Source: an uncultured Clostridia bacterium
Lineage (GTDB): Bacteria; Bacillota; Clostridia; Oscillospirales; Acutalibacteraceae
Assembly: GCA_947625785.1 (NCBI GenBank)
Contig: CANQPS010000007.1
Location: forward strand, 1-64,000
Length of the DNA stretch: 64,000 nucleotides
Direction: 5' to 3'
Shown: one piece after another, positions 22,215 to 31,897 of the stretch
Numbering within the stretch: the stretch's first letter is position 1
Layout of the letters: the number at the start of each line of letters is the position of its first letter
Position numbers and translations under genes: made by a program
The notes under the pieces: model-generated
The model's database searches: none
What the model saw: the letters and a program-made list of their open reading frames with translations, nothing else
Told to the model about the DNA's origin: nothing

Positions 22215-24815
22215 ATGAAATTACTTGTGCTTGACGGTAATAGTATATTAAGCAGGGCATTTTATGGAATAAAGACACTCACTACAAAACAAGGCGAATA
22301 TACGAATGGTATATACGGTTTTTTAATGATGTTGCATAAAGTTGAAGATGAGGTGAAACCAGATGCTGTTGCGGTAGCGTTTGATTTAAAAGCCCCTACA
22401 TTCAGACATAAAATGTATTCCGGATATAAGGCAGGCAGAAAGGGTATGCCTGATGAATTAGCTTCTCAAATGCCTATATTAATGGAATTATTGACATATA
22501 TGGGTTATAAGCTCGTTGAGTGTGAGGGATATGAGGCGGACGATATTTTAGGAACACTTGCTAAATCTTGTGAGGATACCGATAATATATGTGTTATAGC
22601 AACAGGCGACAGGGATAGTCTGCAGCTTGTTTCTGAAAAAGTAACTGTCAGAAATACAATAACTAAAATGGGTAAACCGGAAGTTATAATATATGACTTA
22701 AATAAAATAAAAGAGGTTTATGAAGTAGAACCTAAACAGCTCATTGATATTAAGGCGATACAAGGGGATACCTCCGATAATATTCCGGGTGTTGCGGGTA
22801 TCGGTGAAAAGGGTGCAAAAGAACTTATTAAAAAATTCGGCAGTGTAAAATATATATATGAAAATATAGAAACGATTGATATAAAAGAAGGTATTAGAAA
22901 GAAACTTATCGCAAGTAAAGATAATGCACAGTTAAGTTATGAACTTGGAACGATAGTTACTAATGTTCCTATTGATACAAATATAAATTCTTATGTGAAA
23001 AAACCTGTAAATAATCAAAAAGCTGTATCACTTATGGCAAGATTGGAGTTATTTTCGATTATAGAAAAGTTTGGTTTAAATATAGGTGATGTTATAAACT
23101 ATGACAGCAGTAATAAAGATAGTATTAACTGTACAGTTAAATTTGCCGAAAATCCCAATATTACTTTGTCTGAGTTACTAAACACGCAGAATAATGTCAA
23201 TATTTATATGTCATTTGAAATATCAGGGGATACTATTTCCCGTATTGAATTAATATATAATAATGAAATATTGTCTGTTAAGGATATTAGTATAATAAAT
23301 AGTATTCTGATAAATGACAAAATATTTAAATATACTCATAATATAAAGTCAATTTATGCGATTGTAAATAAAAAAAATATTGAGATTAAAAATATAGTAT
23401 TTGATACTATGTTAGCAGGATATATATTAAATCCGTCTGCTTCAAGTTATGATATAGAAAGATTATGTACAGAATATGATATAACTAAGGCAAAAATTGA
23501 AAATAATAAAACAGATATTTCCCCGCTTACGGAACAGATTTTAATGATTTATCCTTTATCATTAATATTGGAAAGTAAAATAGCTGAAAATAATCAGACA
23601 AGTTTATTGCGGGATATAGAGATTCCTCTCGCAAGTGTACTTGCCAATATGGAAAATGTAGGATTTGCCGTTGACAGAAATAGTATAGAAAATTATGGCA
23701 TTGTATTAGATAAAAAAATCACAGCTTTAAAACAAGAGATTTATGATGGTGTGGGTTATGAATTTAATATAAATTCACCTAAACAGCTTGGAGAGGCATT
23801 ATTTGAAAAATTAGGTTTGCATACGGGTAAGAAAACAAAAACAGGTTACTCCACTAATGCGGAAGTATTAGAGGGACTGAAATATGAGCATATAGTTGTT
23901 GAAAAAATACTTGAATACAGAACTCTGGCAAAACTAAAATCAACATATTGCGATGGATTAATTAAGGTTATAGGTGACGACGGAAGAATACATTCTAATT
24001 TTAATCAAACGGAAACCCGTACAGGCCGTATAAGCTCCACCGAACCAAATTTACAGAATATCCCCGTAAAAACGGATATAGGCAGAGAATTAAGAAAATT
24101 TTTTATTGCAAAAGATGGGTATGTGCTTGTTGATGCGGATTATTCGCAAATAGAGCTTAGAGTACTCGCACATATTGCCAATGATAAAAATATGATAAAG
24201 GCTTTTAACGATAATATTGATATTCATACGGTTACTGCATCGCAAGTTTTTGATATGCCTATTAATATGGTTACGCCTCTTATGAGAAGCAGAGCAAAAG
24301 CCGTAAATTTTGGTATAGTTTATGGTATAGGTGCTTTTTCACTTTCAAAGGATATAAATGTTACGGTTAAAGAGGCTGATAATTATATTAAAAATTATCT
24401 TAATATTTATAGCGGTGTTGACAAATATATGAATGATATTATTGCCAAGGCTAAAAAAGATACTTATGTTCAAACTCTTTTTGGGAGAAGAAGATATTTG
24501 CCGGAATTAATGTCAAGTAATCATAATATAAGGTCATTCGGGGAAAGAGTGGCGAGAAATATGCCAATTCAGGGAACTGCTGCTGATATTATTAAAATAG
24601 CTATGATACGAGTTGAAAAAAGATTAAAAGCCGAAAATATGTCAGCTAAACTTATATTACAGGTACACGATGAATTAATAGTTGAAGCACCGGTCAACGA
24701 AGCTGAGTATGCAGCAAAACTGTTGACCGAAGAAATGCAAAATGCTATGGAAATGAAAGCACCGCTTTTGGCTGAGTCAAATATTGGTAAAACTTGGTAT
24801 GATGCAAAGGGTTGA
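22215..24815 (+). CDS. polA: DNA polymerase I
   Basis: Repair and Okazaki-fragment polymerase, 866 aa. The N-terminal 5'-3' nuclease domain (1 to about 290, with EGYEADD and GDTSDNIPGV) is intact. The middle 3'-5' exonuclease-like domain looks degenerate, as in other Firmicutes, with no clear set of catalytic acidic residues. The polymerase domain has motif A DADYSQIELR (Asp640), motif B RSRAKAVNFGIVYG and motif C with His818-Asp-Glu. Start set at ATG 22215, which follows AAGGAG. The upstream frame start at 22188 lies inside alr. Confidence 0.96.
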   Translation: MKLLVLDGNSILSRAFYGIKTLTTKQGEYTNGIYGFLMMLHKVEDEVKPDAVAVAFDLKAPTFRHKMYSGYKAGRKGMPDELASQMPILMELLTYMGYKLVECEGYEADDILGTLAKSCEDTDNICVIATGDRDSLQLVSEKVTVRNTITKMGKPEVIIYDLNKIKEVYEVEPKQLIDIKAIQGDTSDNIPGVAGIGEKGAKELIKKFGSVKYIYENIETIDIKEGIRKKLIASKDNAQLSYELGTIVTNVPIDTNINSYVKKPVNNQKAVSLMARLELFSIIEKFGLNIGDVINYDSSNKDSINCTVKFAENPNITLSELLNTQNNVNIYMSFEISGDTISRIELIYNNEILSVKDISIINSILINDKIFKYTHNIKSIYAIVNKKNIEIKNIVFDTMLAGYILNPSASSYDIERLCTEYDITKAKIENNKTDISPLTEQILMIYPLSLILESKIAENNQTSLLRDIEIPLASVLANMENVGFAVDRNSIENYGIVLDKKITALKQEIYDGVGYEFNINSPKQLGEALFEKLGLHTGKKTKTGYSTNAEVLEGLKYEHIVVEKILEYRTLAKLKSTYCDGLIKVIGDDGRIHSNFNQTETRTGRISSTEPNLQNIPVKTDIGRELRKFFIAKDGYVLVDADYSQIELRVLAHIANDKNMIKAFNDNIDIHTVTASQVFDMPINMVTPLMRSRAKAVNFGIVYGIGAFSLSKDINVTVKEADNYIKNYLNIYSGVDKYMNDIIAKAKKDTYVQTLFGRRRYLPELMSSNHNIRSFGERVARNMPIQGTAADIIKIAMIRVEKRLKAENMSAKLILQVHDELIVEAPVNEAEYAAKLLTEEMQNAMEMKAPLLAESNIGKTWYDAKG

Positions 24816-24819
24816 TATT

Positions 24820-25251
24820 ATGAATATTATGTTTTTATGCAGCGGAAATACTTGTCGAAGTCCTATGGCTGAGGGAATATTTAAAAAATTATATAGTGAT
24901 GATGATAGATTTTCTGTGAAAAGTGCAGGACTTGCCACATCGGACGGAATACCTGCTTCAAAAAATTCGGTTGAGGCGTGTAAAGATATTGGAATTGATA
25001 TAAGTAATTATCGTTCCCATAGTTTAAAAGACATAGATTTGAAAGAAACGGATTTATTTGTTGTAATGACCGAATCCCATAAGATGATATTAAAGTTTCA
25101 TTTAGGTGTATCAGATAGTAAGATATATATTCTTAATAATGGAATAGCAGACCCATATGGCTGCGATATTGACACATATATTGAGTGTAGAAATCAAATA
25201 TATGATGGTATATTAAAACTTTATAATGAGGTTTTGAATAATGTCAGATGA
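24820..25251 (+). CDS. Low-molecular-weight phosphatase, probable protein-arginine phosphatase
   Basis: A 143-aa LMW-PTP-fold phosphatase. The P-loop is CSGNTCRS, with nucleophile Cys7 and Arg13, and the general-acid Asp is in ADPYG. Thr11 is the residue that in Bacillus YwlE confers phosphoarginine specificity, where tyrosine phosphatases have Ile. A YwlE-like protein-arginine phosphatase is therefore the better guess, reversing McsB-type kinase marks. Start ATG 24820 lies four bases after the polA stop. It overlaps rimI by 11 bases. Confidence 0.85.
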   Translation: MNIMFLCSGNTCRSPMAEGIFKKLYSDDDRFSVKSAGLATSDGIPASKNSVEACKDIGIDISNYRSHSLKDIDLKETDLFVVMTESHKMILKFHLGVSDSKIYILNNGIADPYGCDIDTYIECRNQIYDGILKLYNEVLNNVR

Positions 25252-25690
25252 TTTTTTAATAGTAGATATGCAGGAGAAACATATAAAACAAGTTGCAGAA
25301 CTTGAAAAATTATGTTTTTCGGAGCCTTGGAGTGAACAGTCATTATTTGAAACAATTGAAAATAATAATAATTATTTCTTTGTTGCAGAAAAGGATAATA
25401 TTGTACTTGGATATATAGGTATTTATAATATATGCGGCGAAGGAAATATTACAGATTTTGCAGTATTTCCGCAGTATAGGCGAAAAGGTATAGGAAGTGC
25501 TATAATTAAATTTGCAATAGATAAATGTAAAAGCATCAATATGGATTTTTTAACATTAGAGGTTCGGGAAAGTAACAGTAACGCAATTTCCCTGTACGAA
25601 AAAATGGGATTTATAAAAATTGGCATCAGAAAATCCTTTTATAGCAAACCAACGGAAAATGCGATTCTTATGACAATTTATTTTAAATAA
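25241..25690 (+). CDS. rimI: RimI-like ribosomal-protein S18 N-acetyltransferase
   Basis: GNAT-fold acetyltransferase of 149 aa. It has the RimI-typical opening (E-x-x-CFSEPWSE), the acetyl-CoA loop QYRRKGIG and the LEVRESN-x-x-AISLYEKMGF segment. In E. coli RimI acetylates the N-terminus of ribosomal protein S18. Bacterial rimI genes commonly sit beside the t6A genes, as here, 13 bp before tsaD. The ATG lies within the end of the previous gene, so translation is coupled. Confidence 0.92.
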   Translation: MSDDFLIVDMQEKHIKQVAELEKLCFSEPWSEQSLFETIENNNNYFFVAEKDNIVLGYIGIYNICGEGNITDFAVFPQYRRKGIGSAIIKFAIDKCKSINMDFLTLEVRESNSNAISLYEKMGFIKIGIRKSFYSKPTENAILMTIYFK

Positions 25691-25703
25691 GGTGTGTAAT
25701 ATA

Positions 25704-26714
25704 ATGAAATTTTTAGCGATAGAAAGTTCTTGTGATGAAACAGCGGCAGCTGTTGTTGAGAATGGCAGGAAAATAATTTCTTCCATAATAGCCTCACAAG
25801 TTGAAGAACATAAATTATATGGAGGAGTAGTTCCTGAGATAGCATCAAGAAGGCACTGCGAATGTATAACAAATATCACAAAAGAAGCCCTAAAGGAGGC
25901 TCATTTAACTCTAAAAGATATAGATGGTATATGTGTAACTTACGCACCGGGTTTAATAGGTGCTTTGTTAGTTGGGGTTAATTTTGCAAAAGGTTTATCA
26001 TTTGCAAGTGGTTTGCCGTTAATACCTATACATCATTTGCGTTCTCACATAGCAGCCAATTATATAACCCATCAGGATTTAGAACCGCCGTTTTTATGTT
26101 TGGTAGTATCGGGAGGTCATAGTCATATAGTTGAGGTTAAAGATTATACAGAACTTAGAGTAATAGGTAAAACAAGAGATGATGCGGCAGGTGAGGCTTT
26201 TGATAAGGCTGCAAGAGCAATGGGAATGTCATATCCCGGAGGAATATATCTCGACAAAATTGCAGAAAACGGTAATCCGGATGCCTTTAAATTACCAAGA
26301 CCTGTTATTAATAATGCACCTTACGATTTCAGTTTTTCAGGGTTAAAAACGGCAATTGTAAATTTAATACATAATGCTTCTCAGAAAGGTGAAGAATTGC
26401 CGGTTGCTGATTTATCAGCATCATTTAGAAAAGCTGTTGTTGAATGTCTAATAAGTAATTTTGTTTCAGCCGGTAGAGATATGGGGTATAAAAAGCTCGT
26501 ACTTGCCGGAGGTGTATCGGCTAATAGATATTTAAGACAAAGATTAAGAGAGGAGTGTGAAAAAAATAATTGGCAATATTATTATCCCGAGTTAAAACTA
26601 TGTGGTGACAACGGTGCTATGGTAGGAGCTCAGGGATACTATGAGTTTTTATCGGGAAAGAGAGCAATGTTAGATTTAAATGCTATTGCTTCAATACCAA
26701 TAGAAGAAAAATAA
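25704..26714 (+). CDS. tsaD: tRNA N6-threonylcarbamoyladenosine transferase TsaD
   Basis: Transfers threonylcarbamoyl to A37 of ANN-decoding tRNAs, acting with TsaB and TsaE, which are not in this window. The 336-aa ASKHA-fold protein has the signature AIESSCDET at the start, metal-binding histidines in HHLRSHI, VSGGHSHIV and the C-terminal GDNGAM. ATG 25704 follows AAGGTGTG. Last gene of the alr-polA-phosphatase-rimI-tsaD operon, ended by the hairpin at 26829. Confidence 0.97.
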   Translation: MKFLAIESSCDETAAAVVENGRKIISSIIASQVEEHKLYGGVVPEIASRRHCECITNITKEALKEAHLTLKDIDGICVTYAPGLIGALLVGVNFAKGLSFASGLPLIPIHHLRSHIAANYITHQDLEPPFLCLVVSGGHSHIVEVKDYTELRVIGKTRDDAAGEAFDKAARAMGMSYPGGIYLDKIAENGNPDAFKLPRPVINNAPYDFSFSGLKTAIVNLIHNASQKGEELPVADLSASFRKAVVECLISNFVSAGRDMGYKKLVLAGGVSANRYLRQRLREECEKNNWQYYYPELKLCGDNGAMVGAQGYYEFLSGKRAMLDLNAIASIPIEEK

Positions 26715-26828
26715 AAAAATTATAACTTACAAAACATTGTTTAACAACAATTTTAATATATTTGTAATCCGGTGCAATTTTCCGGTATTATCTTGTGATA
26801 TACTGTAATAAAAAGTTTGAACAAAAAG

Positions 26829-26873
26829 AAAACTGATTTCGATTTTCAACCGAAATCAGTTTTGTTTATTTTT
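26829..26873. terminator. Bidirectional terminator between tsaD and ppdK
   Basis: A perfect 13-bp stem (AAAACTGATTTCG 26829-26841 with its complement 26851-26863) and a nine-base loop. T-rich on the plus side and A-rich before it, so it suits both convergent genes. Confidence 0.9.
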
Positions 26874-26889
26874 AATAAACTAAAAGATA

Positions 26890-29532
26890 TTAGTTTTTCT
26901 TGCTTTTAATAGCAGCCTGTGCAGCAGCAAGACGAGCGATTGGCACTCTGAATGGTGAGCAAGAAACATAGTTAAGTCCTACATTATGGCAGAACTCAAC
27001 AGAAGATGGGTCACCGCCGTGTTCACCACAGATACCAAGTTTAAGGTCAGGGCGAGTTGAACGGCCAAGTTCAGCAGCCATTTTAACGAGTTTGCCAACA
27101 CCTGTTTGGTCAAGTTTAGCAAACGGGTCTGCCTCGTAAATCTTCTTATCATAGTAAGCATCAAGGAACTTACCGGCGTCATCACGGCTGAAACCGAATG
27201 TCATTTGAGTAAGGTCGTTTGTGCCAAAGCTGAAGAATTCAGCTTCTTTAGCGATTTCGTCAGCAGTAAGAGCTGCTCTTGGAATTTCTATCATAGTACC
27301 AACGTGGTAAGTTAATTCTACACCTGCATCAGCGATAATCTTATCAGCAGTAGAAGTAACAACATCTTTAACATATTTTAATTCCTTAACTTCGCCAACG
27401 AGTGGAATCATAATTTCAGGAACTATATTGTATTCAGGATGTTCTTTATTTACGGTAATAGCAGCGTTGATAACAGCCTTTGTTTGCATAGCAGCAATTT
27501 CAGGATAAGTTACAGCAAGACGGCATCCACGGTGACCCATCATAGGGTTAAATTCGTGTAAACCTTCTATAACACTCTTTAAATCCTCAACCTTAATGTT
27601 CATTTCTTTTGCAAGTTCAGCAATATCTTCATCTTTAGTAGGAACAAATTCGTGTAGTGGTGGGTCAAGGAAACGAACAGTCATTGGACGGCCTTCAAGA
27701 ACTCTGTACATTTCTTCAAAGTCACCTTGTTGATATGGTAAAATCTTATTGAGAGCCTTTTCACGTTCCTCAACAGTCTTAGAAACAATCATTTCTCTGA
27801 TAGCCTTAATTCTTTCGCCCTCAAAGAACATATGCTCAGTACGGCAAAGACCGATACCTTCTGCACCAAATTTAACAGCTTGTGCAGTATCTCTTGGAGT
27901 ATCGGCATTAGTTCTAACTTTGAGAGTACGAACAGCATCAGCCCATTTCATAAATACATCAAAGTCGCCAACAATAGCAGCTTCCGTTGTAGGAATAGCT
28001 TCGCCATAAATGTCACCCGTTGAACCGTTAAGAGAAATATAGTCGCCTTCTTTGATAGTCATACCACCGAGTTCAAATGTTTTAGCCTCTTCGTTCATTT
28101 TAATCTCGCCGCAGCCTGATACGCAGCAAGTACCCATACCACGAGCAACAACGGCAGCGTGAGATGTCATACCGCCACGAACTGTAAGAATACCTTGTGC
28201 AGCAGCCATACCTTCAATGTCCTCCGGTGAAGTTTCAAGACGAGCAAGAACAACCTTTTCACCGTTAGCAGCCCAAGCCTTAGCGTCCTCAGCGGTGAAT
28301 ACTACTTTACCGCAAGCAGCACCAGGAGAAGCAGCAAGACCTTTACCGATAGGTTTAGCGGCTTTTAAAGCCTTAGTGTCAAATTGAGGGTGAAGTAAAG
28401 CATCTAATTGTTTTGGTTCAACTCTTAATACAGCTTCTTCTTCTGTAATTTTGCCTTCTTTAACGAGGTCAACTGCGATTTTTAAAGCAGCGGCAGCAGT
28501 TCTCTTACCGTTTCTTGTTTGGAGCATATAGAGTTTGCCGTTTTCGATAGTAAATTCCATATCCTGCATATCTTTGTAATGTTCCTCAAGAGTATGTGCA
28601 ACCTTAACGAATTGCTCATAAACCTCAGGCATATCTTGTGCGAGTTGGTCGATTTTACTTGGTGTACGAATACCTGCAACAACATCTTCACCTTGTGCAT
28701 TAATAAGGTATTCACCAAAGAGAGCTTTTTCACCGGTAGCCGGGTCACGGGTAAATGCAACACCTGTACCTGATTTTTCGTTTAAGTTACCGAATACCAT
28801 TGGCTGAACATTTACGGCAGTACCCCAAGAATAAGGAATATCGTTCATTCTACGATAAACATTAGCTCTTGGATTATCCCAAGAACGGAATACGGCTTTA
28901 ACAGCTTCCATAAGTTGAATTTTTGGATCGGTAGGGAAATCCTCACCCTTTTGTTCTTTGTAGTAAGCCTTAAATCTAACTACAAGTTCCTTCATATCAT
29001 CAGATGTAAGTTCGATATCTTGCTTAACACCCTTAGCTTCTTTAATTTCATCAATGATAACTTCAAATGTTTTCTTAGGAATTTCCATAACAACATCTGA
29101 GAACATTTGAATGAAACGACGATATGAATCATATACGAAACGTTCAAATTTAGGGTCCGGATTACCTTTAATCATACCTGCAACAACTTCGTCATTAAGA
29201 CCAAGGTTGAGAATAGTATCCATCATACCAGGCATAGAAGCTCTTGCGCCGGAACGAACTGAAACAAGGAGAGCGTTTTCAGGGCTTCCGAATTTCTTAC
29301 CATTGATTTCTTCGATTTCAGCGAGAGCGGCATTAATTTGCTCTTGAATATCTTCACTGATAACCTTTCCGTCATCATAGTAACGAGTACAAGCCTCTGT
29401 TGAAACAGTAAAACCTTGTGGAACAGGCATACCAAGTCTTGTCATCTCAGCGAGGTTGGCACCCTTGCCGCCGAGTAACTCTCTCATATCAGCGTTGCCT
29501 TCTTTGAAAAGATAAACATACTTTTTGCTCAT
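26890..29532 (-). CDS. ppdK: Pyruvate, phosphate dikinase
   Basis: Interconverts pyruvate, ATP and phosphate with PEP, AMP and PPi. In anaerobic Clostridia it often works in PPi-linked glycolysis. The 880-aa protein has the N-terminal ATP-binding domain (LLGGKGANLAEM), the swivelling domain with catalytic His458 in GGMTSHAAV, and the C-terminal PEP-binding barrel (GTNDLTQMTFGFSRDD, GICGEHGGDP). Start ATG 29532 follows AGGAGGT. The frame upstream to 29598 is non-coding leader. Codon use is more GC-rich than neighbours, like gapA, suggesting high expression. Confidence 0.97.
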   Translation of the reverse strand: MSKKYVYLFKEGNADMRELLGGKGANLAEMTRLGMPVPQGFTVSTEACTRYYDDGKVISEDIQEQINAALAEIEEINGKKFGSPENALLVSVRSGARASMPGMMDTILNLGLNDEVVAGMIKGNPDPKFERFVYDSYRRFIQMFSDVVMEIPKKTFEVIIDEIKEAKGVKQDIELTSDDMKELVVRFKAYYKEQKGEDFPTDPKIQLMEAVKAVFRSWDNPRANVYRRMNDIPYSWGTAVNVQPMVFGNLNEKSGTGVAFTRDPATGEKALFGEYLINAQGEDVVAGIRTPSKIDQLAQDMPEVYEQFVKVAHTLEEHYKDMQDMEFTIENGKLYMLQTRNGKRTAAAALKIAVDLVKEGKITEEEAVLRVEPKQLDALLHPQFDTKALKAAKPIGKGLAASPGAACGKVVFTAEDAKAWAANGEKVVLARLETSPEDIEGMAAAQGILTVRGGMTSHAAVVARGMGTCCVSGCGEIKMNEEAKTFELGGMTIKEGDYISLNGSTGDIYGEAIPTTEAAIVGDFDVFMKWADAVRTLKVRTNADTPRDTAQAVKFGAEGIGLCRTEHMFFEGERIKAIREMIVSKTVEEREKALNKILPYQQGDFEEMYRVLEGRPMTVRFLDPPLHEFVPTKDEDIAELAKEMNIKVEDLKSVIEGLHEFNPMMGHRGCRLAVTYPEIAAMQTKAVINAAITVNKEHPEYNIVPEIMIPLVGEVKELKYVKDVVTSTADKIIADAGVELTYHVGTMIEIPRAALTADEIAKEAEFFSFGTNDLTQMTFGFSRDDAGKFLDAYYDKKIYEADPFAKLDQTGVGKLVKMAAELGRSTRPDLKLGICGEHGGDPSSVEFCHNVGLNYVSCSPFRVPIARLAAAQAAIKSKKN

Positions 29533-29628
29533 TAAAACAATACCTCCTGAACAAATATAAAATTTTAATGTTGCACTTAATTTCCCATAATACAGCATAA
29601 TATTATTATGTTCAATAAGTCTTTTCCT

Positions 29629-29657
29629 ATTATACCAAATATAACCGAAAAATACCA
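29629..29657 (-). promoter_or_regulatory. Extended -10 promoter of ppdK
   Basis: On the minus strand TGGTATAAT (TATAAT at 29634-29629) forms an extended -10. A weak -35 (TGGTAT) lies 17 bp upstream. The leader to the ppdK start is about 90 nt. Confidence 0.6.
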
Positions 29658-29740
29658 GATATTTTTTTAATAAATATCACGCTAAATGTATAAATTTTGT
29701 ATCAAAATTCATTAAATATTACAAAAGCATAATAAAACAC

Positions 29741-29769
29741 TTGCAAAATCTTTAATTTATTGAGATAAT
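29741..29769 (+). promoter_or_regulatory. Promoter of the glmU-prs-pth-mfd cluster
   Basis: TTGCAA at 29741-29746 and GATAAT at 29764-29769 with 17-bp spacing, about 50 bp before the start codon. Confidence 0.6.
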
Positions 29770-29819
29770 AGATAATATATGTCAAACTACTTAAATTTTA
29801 AAAATGGTGGTGGAGATTT

Positions 29820-30797
29820 ATGAACGAAAAACCTGTTGCTGTTATATTGGCGGGTGGAGAAGGCAAGCGTATGAAATCTGAAAAACCAAAGGTTTTATGC
29901 GAGGTACTTTTTAAGCCAATGTTACAATGGGTGATAGATGCAGTAAAGCAAAGTGGGATAGATGATATATGTGTTGTTAAGGGATTTAACGGACATTATG
30001 TTGAGGAGTTTTTGCTATCATTGCCATTTAAGGTTAATACCGTAAATCAATGTAAAAGATTGGGAACAGGTCACGCAGTAATGATGGCTGAGGATTTCCT
30101 AAAAAATCATATTAATAGTGATGTTCTTGTGCTTAATGGTGATTCTCCGTTTATGGACAGCGAAACAATAAAATCATCATATCTATATCATAGTCAAAAT
30201 AATATGGGTTGTACTGTTATATCTGCACAAAATCAAAATCCAACAGGTTACGGCAGGATAATAAAAGATAACAACAATTTACTTGACCGCATTGTTGAGG
30301 AAAAAGAGGCGACAGACCAGCAGCGTAAAATTACAGAAGTAAATTCCGGAACATACTGGTTTAATTGTAAAGCATTAATAAATTCACTAAAAAGCGTTGC
30401 CCCAAGCGAAAAAACAGGCGAATATTACCTTACAGATACAGTTCATATTATCAAAAAAATCGGCTTAAAAACAGGTGTCTTTAAGGCTTTAAACCCCGAT
30501 GCCGTTTTGGGGGCGAATGACTGTATTCAGTTAAATCAGCTTTGCGAGATAGCAAGAAAAAAAATTTTGCAAAAAAATATGTCAAATGGCGTAAACATAC
30601 CTTGTACAGATGGAGTAATAATCGGAACAGATGTAAAAATTGATAATATGACAACAATTTTGCCATCTTCTGTCCTTATAGGAAATACAAAAATCGGAAA
30701 AGGGTGTATAATAGGGCCAAGTGTATTGATTGATAACTGCAGTGTTAGTGATGGAAAAAATATAGCTGTTGCTGCAATTAAAAATCAAATTATTTAA
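29820..30797 (+). CDS. glmU: GlmU-type UDP-GlcNAc pyrophosphorylase lacking the acetyltransferase end
   Basis: The N-terminal about 230 residues are a GlmU uridyltransferase domain: AVILAGGEGKRM with KPKVL, the LGTGHAV motif and LNGDSPFM. It makes UDP-GlcNAc from GlcNAc-1-phosphate and UTP. Only about five left-handed beta-helix turns follow (about 255-320). The protein stops at 325 aa, where full GlmU runs to about 455, so the acetyltransferase active site is missing. The position before prs, pth and mfd matches the glmU (gcaD) locus of Bacillus, which supports orthology. GlcN-1-P acetylation must come from another protein. Confidence 0.88.
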   Translation: MNEKPVAVILAGGEGKRMKSEKPKVLCEVLFKPMLQWVIDAVKQSGIDDICVVKGFNGHYVEEFLLSLPFKVNTVNQCKRLGTGHAVMMAEDFLKNHINSDVLVLNGDSPFMDSETIKSSYLYHSQNNMGCTVISAQNQNPTGYGRIIKDNNNLLDRIVEEKEATDQQRKITEVNSGTYWFNCKALINSLKSVAPSEKTGEYYLTDTVHIIKKIGLKTGVFKALNPDAVLGANDCIQLNQLCEIARKKILQKNMSNGVNIPCTDGVIIGTDVKIDNMTTILPSSVLIGNTKIGKGCIIGPSVLIDNCSVSDGKNIAVAAIKNQII

Positions 30798-30832
30798 ATA
30801 AAAAAACATAATTTAATGGAGGACTATTTAAG

Positions 30833-31792
30833 ATGAGTTTACACGGTAAAGACATTAAAATTTTTTCAGGTAATTCAAATCCGGAAGTAGCTAAAAAAAT
30901 TGCCGAATGTTTAGGATTGAAGTTAGGTAATTCAGAGGTAAAAACTTTTAGCGATGGTGAAATTGCAGTATCATTGAATGAATCTGTAAGAGGTTCAGAT
31001 TGTTTTATAGTGCAGTCAACCTGTGCTCCGGTCAACAGAAATCTTATGGAATTACTTATAATGACAGATGCCTTAAAAAGAGCATCGGCAGGAAGAATTA
31101 CAGCAGTTATGCCGTACTATGGCTATGCCCGTCAGGACAGAAAGGCTAAAGCTCGTGACCCTATTTCAGCTAAACTTGTGGCAGATATTATCACGACGGC
31201 TGGTGCGGACAGAGTTCTTACAATGGACTTACACGCAGCACAAATTCAAGGCTTCTTTAACATACCTGTTGATCACCTTGTCGGAGCACCACTGCTCGCT
31301 GATTACTTTAAAAATAAGATAGGTGATAATGTAGAAGATTATGTAGTTGTATCACCTGATTTAGGTTCAGTAACAAGAGCAAGGAACTTTGCTGCAAAAC
31401 TTGGTTGTCCTTTTGCTATTATAAATAAGAGAAGACCAAGAGCTAACGAATGTGAAGTTATGAATATCATTGGTGAGGTTAGAGGAAAAAAAGTTATTAT
31501 TGTAGATGATATGATTGATACAGCAGGAACACTATGTAATGCAGCTAAGGCACTTATTGATATGGGTGGAGCTACTGAAATATATGCAGGTGCTACACAC
31601 GCCGTTTTATCAGGTCCTGCCATTGACAGATTTAAGTCAAGTCCTATAAAAGAATTAGTACTTTTAGATACAGTTCCTGTCGGAGAAGACAAGATGCTTG
31701 ATAAATTTAAAATTATCAGTGTTGCACCAATATTTGCAGAGGCTATTGAGCGTATCTATGAGGATAAACCTGTATCCAATATGTTTCTTTAA
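30833..31792 (+). CDS. prs: Ribose-phosphate pyrophosphokinase
   Basis: Makes PRPP from ribose 5-phosphate and ATP for nucleotide, His, Trp and NAD synthesis. The 319-aa protein has [10 protein letters not shown] at the start, the ATP-loop [11 protein letters not shown] and the PRPP-binding motif [11 protein letters not shown]. Start follows GGAGGAC. Located between glmU and pth as in other Firmicutes. Confidence 0.97.
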   Translation: MSLHGKDIKIFSGNSNPEVAKKIAECLGLKLGNSEVKTFSDGEIAVSLNESVRGSDCFIVQSTCAPVNRNLMELLIMTDALKRASAGRITAVMPYYGYARQDRKAKARDPISAKLVADIITTAGADRVLTMDLHAAQIQGFFNIPVDHLVGAPLLADYFKNKIGDNVEDYVVVSPDLGSVTRARNFAAKLGCPFAIINKRRPRANECEVMNIIGEVRGKKVIIVDDMIDTAGTLCNAAKALIDMGGATEIYAGATHAVLSGPAIDRFKSSPIKELVLLDTVPVGEDKMLDKFKIISVAPIFAEAIERIYEDKPVSNMFL

Positions 31793-31813
31793 TTTATAAT
31801 TAAATTATAAAAT

Positions 31814-31868
31814 AAACTATCAAAAAGGGTTGTAATAGTACTATGAATACTATTACAGCCCATAGTTT
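31814..31868 (+). other. Long hairpin between prs and pth
   Basis: GGGTTGTAATAGTA (31827-31840) pairs with TACTATTACAGCCC (31848-31861). An outer helix AAACTAT (31814-31820) with ATAGTTT (31862-31868) extends it beyond an A-rich bulge. There is no T run after it, so simple intrinsic termination is unlikely. It may tune expression of pth-mfd relative to prs by RNA processing or stability. Confidence 0.6.
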
Positions 31869-31897
31869 GCTTATATGAAAAGGGGATTTTATAAAAT

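Noticed and set aside
27749..29435. Several open frames on the plus strand and in other minus frames across ppdK
   Set aside because: They are shadows of the ppdK coding sequence, with no RBS or recognisable domain.
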